NCBI RefSeq assembly: GCF_016801865.2
Contig: NC_068938.1
Coordinates: forward strand, 2,356,001-2,420,000
From: Culex pipiens pallens
Taxonomy: Eukaryota > Arthropoda > Insecta > Diptera > Culicidae
DNA: 64,000 bases
Direction: 5' to 3'
The position numbers and the translations under genes were made by a program. Below, piece after piece: positions 11,450-21,145 of this stretch (its first letter is position 1; the number at the start of each line of letters is the position of its first letter). The notes under the pieces are model-generated. The model saw nothing but the letters and a program-made list of their open reading frames with translations, made no database searches and had not been told where the DNA came from.

Positions 11450-12838
11450 GGGGAGTTTGGGGTAATATGGACAGGGGGGGGTAATTTGGACACCCCTTTA
11501 AAAATCACGTTTTCTTCGGATATAAAGTGAAAACGGCAATTTAAGTGATAAGGCTAGTACTAGTAATGGCCTAGGAGTATGGACAAACCAAAAAAGTTGG
11601 AATAGGTTAAGTAGTTTCGGTATAATGTGTAAAAGTTTCCAAAGGCCGGTTGGCACTGCCTTAAATTCTAATATTTGAAGGTTAGGAAATAAGGTTTTGC
11701 AGGGGTTATATGGCAAAAAAGTGGACATTTTTTGTTTAAGGGGGTTGCTTGGACGATGCCTGAGATATGTACGTATAAAAATTGTGCAATTTATCCATTT
11801 TTATCATCAAAAATCGCAATTTATGATAGAATATGCTATGGGGGTAATTTGGACATGGCTTGTGGGGTAATTTGGACATACCTGAAAGTCTACCTGTCAG
11901 GCAACAAAAAAGTAACTTTAATGGTTGGATGAGTTTTTAAAGGGATTTAGATAAATTTAGAGGGATTTAATATGTCAAAACAATCAAAAATGAATGTGAG
12001 CAATGAGAACTTTCAAAAAACCCATATTTTTTAATTTAGATGAATTTATTCCAATATTCGAATTGATGAAAATCTGACTACTGTACATTTGGCGTTCAAC
12101 AAGACTCTAATGTAGATTGATTTTAATTAATTTCTTTGACATTTCTTATTTCTATGCTGGTTTACAATAATATTTAAATTTGAAGGGCTACAGAATGTAA
12201 AATTTAAAAAAAATATATTTTTAGGCTAATAAATTCTATATAAAGATTGATTTATATAAACATAAACGATACCTTAATCACTAAAAACAAGTATAGTGTG
12301 CCTGATCCAGAATCAATGTTTAAATCATTTCAGTATTAATGATTAAATTATGTATACTACACTGAACTATTTGTTATTCTATCACAAAATCATTATTTAA
12401 ACCTTTGATGAAATATTGTGAGCAACACTTCAAAATATAAAGCAATTACAAAACCAGGTTGAAGGATAAAAAAACATGCTCAAAAAATCAACTTCTTCAA
12501 CATGTGTCCAAATTACCCCACAAAATGTGTTCATATTACCCCACAAGGTATGTCCATATTACCCCACAAGGCATGTCCAAATTACCCCACAAGGCATGTC
12601 CAAATTACCCCATAGGGGTGTTCATATTACCCCCACACAAAAATGTGGGGGTAATTTGGACACCTTTTAATTTTTGCGATAACAATGGGTTTTTCATCAA
12701 AATTTATCGAAATGAATGACATTTTTCCATCAAATATGGTCTCTATTATCCTCTGGTGTCATCCACATTCCTTTTAAATATCCATACAGCCCGTAACAGA
12801 GCAATTTCCTTAGGGTGTCCAAATTACCCCACACTCCC
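11450..12838. mobile_element. TA-flanked TIR element with iterated ATTACCCC motifs
   Basis: The left end is GGGGAGTTTGGGGTAATATG and the right end on the other strand is GGGGAGTGTGGGGTAATTTG, giving roughly 20-bp near-perfect TIRs. TA lies outside each end (11448-11449 and 12839-12840). The motif GGGGTAATTTGGACA recurs inward on the left (near 11469, 11840 and 11865). Its complement is tandemly iterated on the right about five times at roughly 23-bp spacing (12505-12625). Iterated subterminal motifs are usual transposase-binding arrangements. The interior is AT-rich and noncoding. Confidence 0.75.
12505..12660. repeat. Five ~23-bp direct repeats around TCCAAATTACCCCACA
   Basis: Five consecutive units share CCA(A/T)ATTACCCCA with ATGTCC- or GTTC-type starts. 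They are followed by a short inverted copy (GTGGGGGTAATTTGGACA). They create two overlapping short frames rich in Tyr, Pro, Ile and His, which are not genes. They lie inside the right half of the TIR element at 11450-12838. Confidence 0.8.
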
Positions 12839-12840
12839 CT

Positions 12841-13679
12841 ACTAGGGAAAGGGGGAAGCACAGCAAAAAGGAGTGCCTTTTTCTTGGAAGAAAATCACTA
12901 TCTATGATAGTTGAGGGAGGAAGAGAAGAGCCCTTTTTCGGCCAGATGTTGCTGCTTTATAACTAGTCGAAACTACTGATTTTTTGTTGCTATTGTGAGC
13001 AATAAAAGTTTGCTGGGGAAACCCCTATCCACTTACAGTCAGTTGGTCGTTATTTCATTATACATCGTGGAAAGCAGTGCTTTTAGTGGACATAATCGTA
13101 AAATTTCGCTTCCTGCTCTTTGATTGCTTGTAAATAACTTGAGCTTCCTTCCTACATTTTAAGACACATTTTCGATCCAACTTTTCTAGCTTCTTCCCAT
13201 CTTGAAAATTCGGTCGGTGTTATGATAAAATCGGCAACTGTGCCTTCTTGCTCGAAAAATTGTTTTTCTTCGCGCGAGATTGACGTTGCCCAAGGCGTTG
13301 CGCGATTTTGTTCACCCAACACCAAAGGAAAAGTGCTTTCTGGCAGATATGAGAAAAGTGTAAAATGAACTCATGAAAGTAATATTTCGTGTTATCTGTC
13401 TGATGGCGGTGCTGGTAGTGATGGTGAAGGAGATTTTCATAAATTTTTTATTCTTCGCATCATCGCCCGGAGGTTATTGAAGGTGGGAAGAAGAATGTGC
13501 TATATTTTAGTTTGAAAAATTCGGTGTTTTTTTTGTTGTAATCTTGGAACATAAACTGACACAAAAACAACATTGTTTTAATGAACCACTGTCAGATCTT
13601 AATATGTCATAAAAAAAGTTATTCTAGCCATTCTAGCCATATGTGCCGGCTTGATGATAGTTTTCTAAAATATCTTCAT
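12841..13679. other. Intergenic DNA, no gene seen
   Basis: Mixed composition. I saw no open frame of interest, RNA-like fold or transposon end here, apart from A/T runs towards the 3' end. Confidence 0.4.
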
Positions 13680-13937
13680 TGAAAAAAAAAAAACGTTACT
13701 TAATCCAAGGGTTTCCAGAAGCGTTTATTACTTGCCAGTCTGCCAATTAATTACTCAAATTACTGGTCCAAAATGATTAATTACATAAATTACTTAATTA
13801 CTTTTCACTACGATAAAAAACATTTAATTTAAATTTAAGTATTCATTTCTACGGTTCTGAACTAAATTATTTATAAATAGCTCATTCGATAGCTCTTTCA
13901 TAAATTATCATTTGGACATTTTTCGGGAAAATAGCAC

Positions 13938-14872
13938 ATTTTTAGCTGGGTGCTGAATAGAGAGAATGCGTAACGTGATTTTCGAATGATCCCACTTTGT
14001 TTACATCTACAAAGTAGGAGTCTGTTCAGGCACAAGCATGACTTTTTTCTTACTGGTAAATGGGCTGTTGTCCCGCCCGTGTGGATCAATCGGACCGCGC
14101 ACTGGACTCACAATCCAGAGGTCGCCGGTTCGAATCCCGCGGAGGGCGCTCTAAAATTCTTTGTGTAAATATGGGTATTCGGCGCCGTCGCTCCGTGCCA
14201 TACTTTCATACACTTAGGAGCCCAGGGCGGCGAAGTCCTTGTAGATAAAAAGGAAGACACTAGTGGTTGGTACTAGCAATGGTGGCCGACAGCTATAAAG
14301 TCAACTTCGTTTTTTTAAATGGGCTGTTTTATAATAAGTAGTACAATGTGTTTTATTTTGCATAGTTTTTGGATTTTTTGCAGGAAAATTGTCGCGTTTC
14401 GGTCGGTTAGAACAGATTTTTCTTTTTTACGAGTGACGAAGAACTGCGGCGAGAGTGTCATTCTGCGAAGTCGCAGATAAATTCCATGGCTGATTTTGGA
14501 ATCCTGCAGCTCTTGCTGCTAATTCTAGCGAAGCTGATCTAACAAACAGAGAAGATTTTCACTAAACCAGGTTTTCGAACGGAAACAAACAATAAAGACA
14601 GCTTCTGGATGGATACAACCGCATCGTCTCCATAAACAACTTCCATTCATAATTATAAAAAATGACGATCTCACTTTCAACTTTCTTAAGATTTCTTGAC
14701 TTCAACTCTAGGTCCTCAAAAACCACACATTTTTCATTCAAGCAAAAAAAAACATTTTTTAAATGATCGATAACAATACTTTCTACTTTTGGCGAACAGT
14801 AAATTGGTTCCACTTTGACAGTTCAAAATTGAGGCCGTTTTGCGAACCACTATTCAGCACCCAGATTTTTAG
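13938..14872. mobile_element. hAT-like non-autonomous element (inner)
   Basis: A 919-bp insert (13946-14864) has a perfect 15-bp TIR, CTGGGTGCTGAATAG at the left and CTATTCAGCACCCAG at the right. Its 8-bp target duplication ATTTTTAG lies at 13938-13945 and 14865-14872. It lies wholly inside the outer hAT-like element and itself contains a tRNA-derived SINE. No open frame resembles a transposase. The two hAT-like ends differ, so these are different families. Confidence 0.85.
14057..14328 (+). mobile_element. tRNA-derived SINE with 13-bp target duplication
   Basis: The tRNA-like head spans about 14070-14152. It has an A-box-like TGGATCAATCGG, an anticodon arm CTGGA/TCCAG enclosing CTCACAA (anticodon position reads CAC) and a perfect B box GGTTCGAATCC. 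A tRNA-unrelated body of about 160 bp follows, ending in a T run. Identical direct repeats TAAATGGGCTGTT flank it at 14057-14069 and 14316-14328. The long duplication indicates target-primed insertion. The acceptor and T stems are imperfect and extra sequence follows, so this is a SINE and not a functional tRNA gene. Confidence 0.9.
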
Positions 14873-16118
14873 GAAAAGCATAAAAAATTAATCAATTCTA
14901 ATGTAGTTTTTGCAAAAAACATATTTTGTTAATTATTTAATAAAAATGAATAGATTTCGGATTCACAAAAAAAATCACTGGTAAATATACCATGGCGTTG
15001 CTTTTTGTTGATAAACAACATGATAACAATAAATTTTAGGAGAGTTTTAGGAGACAACTACGGTGAATAAGGCCTTGTACACTCTTATTTGAAATTAATA
15101 AAATACTGATTATATATAAATAGTAAATAGTTTCGTTGAAGAAGTACAATTTAAAAAAATCAATTACTTTAATTACTCAAAAATTACTTTAATTACCAAT
15201 TAATTACATTAAGTTACTCTAATTACCATGAATTACTAAGTAATTAAATAATTACTTAATTACCAGCTGAAAATCAAAGTAATAATTAATTACTTGCCAG
15301 TCTGAGGCCTTGCTGGAAACCCTTGACTTAATCCACCCTTAGGTGGTTGGTGCCTTCCTCTCATTTAAAGGGTAATGCTATCCAAACACGCTTGTGGGAA
15401 GGTCTTTTAATTACCTATCCAAAGATAGGTCGCATGATATATTTGGACAACGTTTTCATCAAAATATCTGAGATCTGGCCTCCAAAAAGTGTATAAATAA
15501 CACTTAAGTGCTTATAACTTTTGATAGGGTTGTCAGATCTTCAATGTCTTGGACGCGTTGGAAAGGTCTTTTGATTACCTATCCAAAGATAGGTCGCATG
15601 AGAGATCCGGACAACGTTTTCATCAAAATATCTGAGATCCGGCCTTCAAAAAGTGCATAAATAACACTTAAGTGCTTATAACTTTTGATAGGGTTGTCAG
15701 ATCTTCAATGTCTTGGACACGTTGGAAAGGTCTTTCAAATACCTTTCTGAAAATGTATAACATGCCGGGTTTTCTTACAAAAACCACCCTTTTTACAATC
15801 TTCCGGACTTTTGTTAAAATCATTTTTTTTAGCATAACTTTTGAAGTACTTAACTAAACTGCATAATTTTTAATAGCGACTTAGGGGACCCCAAAACAGA
15901 TCGAATGACGCCAAAACGGACAAAATCGGTTCACCCAATGTTGAGATAATCGAGTGACAATTTTTTGATCAACATCCCACCACACACACAGACATTTGCT
16001 CAGAATTCGATTCTGAGTCGATAGGTATACATGAAGGTGGGTCTAGGAGGTCAAATTGAGAAGTTCAGTTTTCGAGTGATTTTATAGCCTTTCCTCAGTA
16101 AGGTGAGGAAGGCAAAAA

Positions 16119-17370
16119 CGGAATCTCTCGAAATTTTCAAAATAATTTACACTTTGAAATTGAACCCATTGTTAACGAAATAAAAAGTGACTTAAAAGTC
16201 ATACGATGAACACCGCCTACTGATTTTTTTTTATGATTCTAACAAAATAATTCCTAATAAATTTCATCAAAATTTGGTATTAGTTCTATATTTCAACAAC
16301 ATATTTTCGTCCTTAAAAATATCATAGTATGCAGTGTTCATCGTTTGAATGGGAATTAAATCCAGATATTTTGGAGAAAGTCACTTTTTATTTTATGAAA
16401 TTAGATATATCTAAGCTTATATTGAACCAAAATTGATACTTTTTTATGGAAATTGTTCAGAAAACAGATTATATGGCAGAGAATTTAAAAAATAATTTTG
16501 GGAACCTTTTAAGTAATAAATAGCTTTTAGATGAAATACTCTAAGTTTAGCAGTGTTTTATGCTCGAATTTGTATCCGGGCAGTCTGTTGCTGTATTTTC
16601 ATGAAAAATTGTACAAAGAAAAGATATTTATTCGGTCGTATTGAGGTTTCCAGCTTGGATTTTGGGGTTATTTCAAAGAAAGCAAGAAATCTGGTAAATT
16701 TGGTTAGGAAACTTTTTATTTAAGGCCAATTATTGGTCAGATATGTCATTTAGAGTCTCTTGAGGCATATTCATAAGAAATTTGATGGATAAGAACATGA
16801 TCCCATCGATTTTCATCGATTTTTCTGAAGAAAAATCCTATAAAATTGAAAAAAAATCTTCCATTAAAAAAGTTGCTCTAGACCCCCTGACGAAATATTT
16901 CGTAGACCCCGCAAAATATCGGTATAGAGCCCTTCTTTCATGGTGCCAAATATCAGACTTGCTGAATTTTTTATCTTAAGTTTGTTCTAGGAAACACACC
17001 GTGGAGATGTCACTTACGAATACACTCACACACACTTATAAAGCAAACACCTTAACCAGTCAGCCACGGCTGCTTCCTAACCTTAATTCTTTATTTTTGA
17101 GAACCAAATTAGAAAACCAAAACGGATTTCCACCTTGACTTTTTCTAAATCTGAATTATGACTTTCAATTTAAAAAAAAAATGAAGTAAAAAAATTGGGA
17201 TGATGTAGAGAATTGCTTTTCGTAGATACAGAACCAGACTATTACAATGTTAGCTATTTGAATCACTTTAGTTGGCGTTCCCCACTTGAAGCTGTACTAC
17301 AGTTCAGCTTTGCCAACTATCAATTTTACGCGCCCATTACCAACAATCAGTTGTGATGTAAGCGAGAGAG
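16119..17370. other. AT-rich DNA upstream of the galactosyltransferase gene
   Basis: AT-rich sequence with no convincing frame or transposon end. The 65-codon frame near 16782-16979 is Lys/Ser-rich and lacks a family signature. Composition becomes more balanced from about 17270, approaching the gene. Confidence 0.45.
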
Positions 17371-17416
17371 GATATATGCAGTGCATTCAGCCTGTTCTGT
17401 TATCGCTTATCAGTGC
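17371..17416 (+). promoter_or_regulatory. Possible core promoter of the galactosyltransferase gene
   Basis: A TATA-like ATATAT (17372-17377) and an arthropod initiator-like TCAGTG (17410-17415) lie 130-170 bp upstream of the chosen ATG. The spacing of roughly 39 bp is longer than the usual 30 bp, so this pairing is weak. Transcript-start data would be needed to place the start. Confidence 0.25.
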
Positions 17417-17541
17417 ACTTTCGATTCGCACCAAGCGCATCATGTAAACTGTTCGACACCAATCAATAAGAGGAACTAATTGAAGGTGAAAAGTTGTTCC
17501 GAATAGATTTGTGGCAGCGTGAAAAGTGCGATCGAATTCAA

Positions 17542-18617
17542 ATGAGTGCGTCATTTTTGCAGAGAAAGCTGTGCACCGCGACCGTTCGTGTTTCACATGT
17601 GATTTTAGTGATCATTATTCTGGCGGTTTTTGTAACGCACACGATTTTCGTATACTCTCGCGAATCTCTCGAAATTCAAAGCATAGTTGTCAAAGATGCG
17701 AAAAATCACGTTATTCCTACTATTAAAGTGGCAACGAAGGACTTGTACGAGCGAGGTCACTTCAACGATCCGGTGACCTTCGCCCGAATCTGCGACGAAA
17801 ATGGTGCCTCGGTAAACCTGCTGATTCTGATCACGTCGGCTCCGTCCCGCCAGGATCACCGGATGGCGATCCGTCAAACGTGGGGCCATTTCGGAACCCG
17901 GCGAGACGTCGGAATCGGCTTCATGCTGGGGAACTCGCGTGACCCGGCAACCGAGGAGCAACTATCGGCCGAGAACCACCTGTACGGCGATCTGATAAGG
18001 GGCCACTTTGACGATGCGTACCTTAATCTCACCCTGAAGACGCTGTCGATGCTCGAGTGGACGGCCAGTCACTGCTCGGGGGCAAAATATCTGCTCAAAA
18101 CCGATGACGACATGTTTGTGAATGTGCCGAGGTTGCTGGACTTTGTTGGGGAGAAATCTGGTGAAAAACGGACCATTTACGGACGGTTGGCTGAACGGTG
18201 GCCACCTGTTAGGGACGAAAAGTCGAAATACTTTGTAAGCTTGGAGGAATTTAGTGCGGCAAGGTATCCAACGTTTACCACTGGTAAGTAACAATTGATG
18301 CAATTCAAATAAAAATCTGCTAAATTTATTCATTTTCAGGACCAGCGTATCTGCTGACAGCAGACATCATCCCAGAGCTGTTCAGCAAAGCGTTGGAAAT
18401 GCCATTTTTCAAGATGGAAGATGTTTTCCTGACGGGGATCGTGGCTGAGCAGTTGCAGATTCAACGGGTTGGAGACAGTCAATTTCTCAACCAGCGATTG
18501 TCAACGATCGGAAGTGGTCGATGTAAAGTGAAGACTGTTATTAGCATTCACGATCTGAAACCGAATGAATTGTACGAGTTTTGGAAGCAATCGCTGGATG
18601 GTAGTGGTTGTAAATAA
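17542..18617 (+). CDS. Beta-1,3-galactosyltransferase-like protein (GT31), two exons
   Basis: A predicted Golgi type II membrane enzyme that transfers galactose, or a related sugar, from a UDP-sugar in beta-1,3 linkage to a glycan acceptor. The exact donor and acceptor are unknown. Exons are 17542-18283 and 18340-18617. The 56-bp phase-1 intron has GTAAGT and TTTTCAG borders, and the joined product is 339 aa. Seen in the protein: a short cytoplasmic tail, a hydrophobic anchor at about residues 17-38, the RMAIRQTWG motif at 107-115, a YGD/F-D-Y-NLTLKT block at 148-166 with an NLT glycosylation site at 162, the metal-binding DDD at 188-190 within LLKTDDDMFVN, YPTFTTGPAYLL at 242-253 spanning the splice junction, and EDVFLTG at 274-280. 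All are hallmark positions of the beta-1,3-galactosyltransferase family, and the length is typical. The first in-frame ATG was chosen; upstream codons are open only from a TTG. Coding exons are much more GC-rich than their flanks. No frameshift or missing key residue was seen. Confidence 0.93.
18284..18339 (+). other. Intron of the galactosyltransferase gene
   Basis: The sequence has donor GTAAGT, an AT-rich body and acceptor TTTTCAG. Removing it joins G|GA (Gly248) in phase 1 and restores the conserved YP...G.AY motif across the junction. Without removal the frame ends two codons later. The size is typical of short dipteran introns. Confidence 0.93.
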
Positions 18618-18618
18618 A
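18613..18618 (+). terminator. Poly(A) signal AATAAA overlapping the stop codon
   Basis: AATAAA at 18613-18618 includes the TAA stop (18615-18617). An AT-rich stretch with an A run follows within 40 bp. If used, the 3' UTR would be only a few tens of bases. No other AATAAA was noticed close by. Confidence 0.5.
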
Positions 18619-19938
18619 TGTAATGCAATTTATTTTTTATAAAAAAAACACAATTTGATTATTCTATCACACCAAACAATCTGCACAATGCATCGTTGAT
18701 TTTTATCCTGTTTTCGTAAAATTTTCCATATTTGCTTGCGGTGCGTTGATAAAAACGGTTTTTATTTTCAAAAAATCTTATCTCATTATCTTATTAATGA
18801 AACTTCACCATTTTGAGATATTGTAAAATTGTTCGAGGATTCAAAAAAAAAATATTTTCAGACAGTGTTGTGAAAATATTAAACTTTCAGTTCTCAGAGG
18901 CTGCAATCATCATGCCCGAAATTTCATTTCCCTATTTTTACTGCCCTGTTGGTCTAATTATTTCAGCCAAGAATCCCCCACTCCAATTTTGGATCCGATC
19001 GGGCAACTGTTTTCGTGAGAAATTTCCCCTTCTTAGATATTTCGAAAAATAATGATTGCAAAGCAACTAGACTAGTGTAAAATGCATTTAAAGACACTTT
19101 TTTCGTTTAAATGTTGAAACCATTGCTGTTCTTAGCGTTTTCGTTTGCGTTTTATTTTTTTGAAACATAAACTTAGAAAAAAACATACAGGAAATTTTTT
19201 TAATCAATTGTGAGCATTTTTAAGTCGATTTTGAACTCAGTGACTCAAAAGAATTGTTTTTTGTTAATTCAAATATCCGAATTTAATTTTTTGTAAGCTT
19301 TGAATTATCAAGTTTGGACTGCAGAATACATGAAACCTAAAATTTAAGCTGAATTATATTTCTGAAAAAAACCTTGAGTTTAGAAGTTGATTGGAAATTG
19401 ATTTTAAAACAAAATCATTTCAACAAAAAATAAAAAAATATGTTGAATATAACCTCTTTTTTTTTTGTTATTTTACCTTTATTTGTAAAAATGTGAACCT
19501 TTTCCAAAATTCACCGAAAATGCAATGACATATTTTTTTCAATAAAACCAATATTGAATAAATTTTGTTTACCTTAATTTTTTTTTACTTTTTTATAATT
19601 TTGCATAACATATAACCTTTCGATTTAAAACGAGATAGACTTATTGAAATAATTCATATAATAAGTTATGATTTATTTCCAGACTGCTGTTAATGTGAAA
19701 AACTGTGGAATAAAAATATTCGAGTAAGAAGGAGGCCAAATCAGAAAAAAAATTAAGATTTTTTTGAATGCAGCCAAAAAATATGATTGAATAAATATTA
19801 TCTCAAGAAATCAATTAAAAAATCGATTAAAATTTGAAAAAAAATCAAAACGAAATTTCAGTAAAATAAAATAATATAAATAATGATTGTAGAGAATTTG
19901 AAATCCAAGATATGAGCAAAACATAAAATAGATCAGCA
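18619..19938. other. AT-rich DNA with a diverged dispersed repeat
   Basis: No gene seen. The segment at about 19066-19130 (CTAGTGTAAAATGCATTTAA, then AAATGTTGAAACCATTG) matches, in reverse, 37578-37640, so it belongs to a dispersed repeat family. The 79-codon frame at 18813-19052 precedes it and has no motif. The remaining 800 bp are A/T-rich with homopolymer runs. Confidence 0.45.
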
Positions 19939-20956
19939 TATATATTAGCCCGGGTCAAAAAAATTAAAGTTGCTCAAATCAAAAATTATATGAGATTGCT
20001 CGAAAGAGTACTCAAAATGGAGGCTCAGGCCAAAATTTCAGCCCATTTGGTTGAAAACTGGCTTGCCTTGAGCAGGAACAAGTTTAAATGGGAATTAACC
20101 CGTAAAACTGGAGCATTTAGGAAAATTGCCCTGTACAAGTCAGCCCTTAACAAATGACGACTTTTGCATACCATGGGGTCCTAGGGGATGGTCTGGGGAA
20201 CAATTCCTCCAAAGGGTGCAAGACGATCCGAGGCCCCTGGTCTTGCCTTGAACCGGATTCATTCTGGCGTCGCAGAAATTCTCATGGTCCCAGCGAAATG
20301 TATAGGGAAAAATCAAAGCACACTAAGAAGGCTGCCTCGACCAGAGGACGCTACATGGCAATCAGCTACCACGTGACAGGAAAATAACTTCAAATTCGGT
20401 TTCAAAATTACATTTAGCGTTGATAAGGTGTTTTTGTTCAAATATCTGGTTTAAGAAAGTATCCTAGGAATAACAAAACCACTTAAAAATCATAAAATTG
20501 ATGATACCCTCCTGCCACGTGGTGGCTGATTGCCATGTGGCATCCTCTGATCGAGGCAGCCTTCTTAGTGTGCTTTGATTTTTTCCTATACATTTCGCTG
20601 GGACCATGAGAATTTTTTGCGACGCTGGAATAAATTCGGTTCAAGGCAAGACCAGGGGCCTCGGATCGTCTTGCACCCTTTGGAGGAATTGTTCCCCAGA
20701 CCATCCCCTAGGACTCCATGGTATGCAAAAGTCGTCATTTGTTAAGGGCTGACTTGTACAGAGCAATTTTCCTAAATGCTCCAGTTTTACGGGTTAATTC
20801 CCATTTAAACTTGTTCCTGCTCAAGGCAAGCCAGTTTTCAACCAAATGGGCTGAAATTTTGGCCTGAGCCTCCATTTTGAGTACTCTTTCGAGCAATCTC
20901 ATATAATTTTTGATTTGAGCAACTTTATTTTTTTTTGACCCGGGCTAATATATATA
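19939..20956. mobile_element. Long inverted-repeat (foldback) element, ~440-bp arms
   Basis: The left arm (about 19941-20380) and right arm (about 20511-20954) are reverse complements over about 440 bp with few differences. They are separated by a 130-bp loop. The outer ends read TTAGCCCGGGTCAAAAAAA and its complement, within flanking TATATA, consistent with a TA target. The arms contain small open frames in mirror image. No complete transposase is present. If transcribed, the product would fold into a long hairpin. Confidence 0.85.
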
Positions 20957-21145
20957 CAAAACATTGCTTGAATTAAATAGTTAAAAAATCGCTAAAATGT
21001 TTAACAAAGATCTCAAATTTATACAAAAACGTAAATAGAAAATTCATTTTATTTTATTAATTTAACAGTTTCCCCTTAATTTTTTACATTCATTTAATTT
21101 ATCACAAAACTTTTAATTTTATTGAAATCAATATTTTGGTCGGTC

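Larger units (their letters stand above)
13698..15333. mobile_element. hAT-like non-autonomous element (outer)
   Basis: The 1620-bp insert (13706-15325) begins CAAGGGTTTCCAG and ends with its exact complement CTGGAAACCCTTG, a perfect 13-bp TIR. It is flanked by an identical 8-bp direct repeat ACTTAATC (13698-13705 and 15326-15333). An 8-bp duplication is characteristic of hAT (and P) elements. Both subterminal regions carry many AATTAC/TAATTA repeats and a shared ACTTGCCAGTCTG. No transposase is present. It contains a second hAT-like element. Confidence 0.85.
13680..16118 (+). repeat. 164-bp-unit tandem family, copy B (split by nested elements)
   Basis: The left end ACTTAATC is interrupted by a hAT-like insertion at 13706-15325. 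It resumes as ACTTAATCCACCCTTAGGTGG at 15326, followed by TGCCTTCCTC. Then come about 2.5 diverged units of roughly 165 bp (shared TTACCTATCCAAAGATAGGT, ATCTGAGATC and GGGTTGTCAGATCTTCAATG). The right flank matches the other copies: a CA-rich stretch, ACATTTGCTCAG, GATTCTGAGTCGATAGGTAT, and a terminal CCTCAGTAAGGTGAGGAAGG ending near 16118. It is a more diverged subfamily than copies C and D. Confidence 0.75.

Noticed and set aside
14073..14152. Functional tRNA-Val gene
   Set aside because: The A and B boxes and anticodon arm are good, but the T stem has a mismatch. The unit also continues into a SINE body inside a 13-bp target duplication.
17387..18333. Minus-strand frames opposite the galactosyltransferase exons (69-123 codons)
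   Set aside because: Shadows of the GC-rich coding exons on the other strand.
20188..20376. Tc1/mariner transposase fragment suggested by MVWG-IPPKG in the hairpin arm frame
   Set aside because: Only a few residues resemble the MVWG motif. No flanking DDE spacing, helix-turn-helix or adequate length was found, and the mirror frame in the other arm is diverged.
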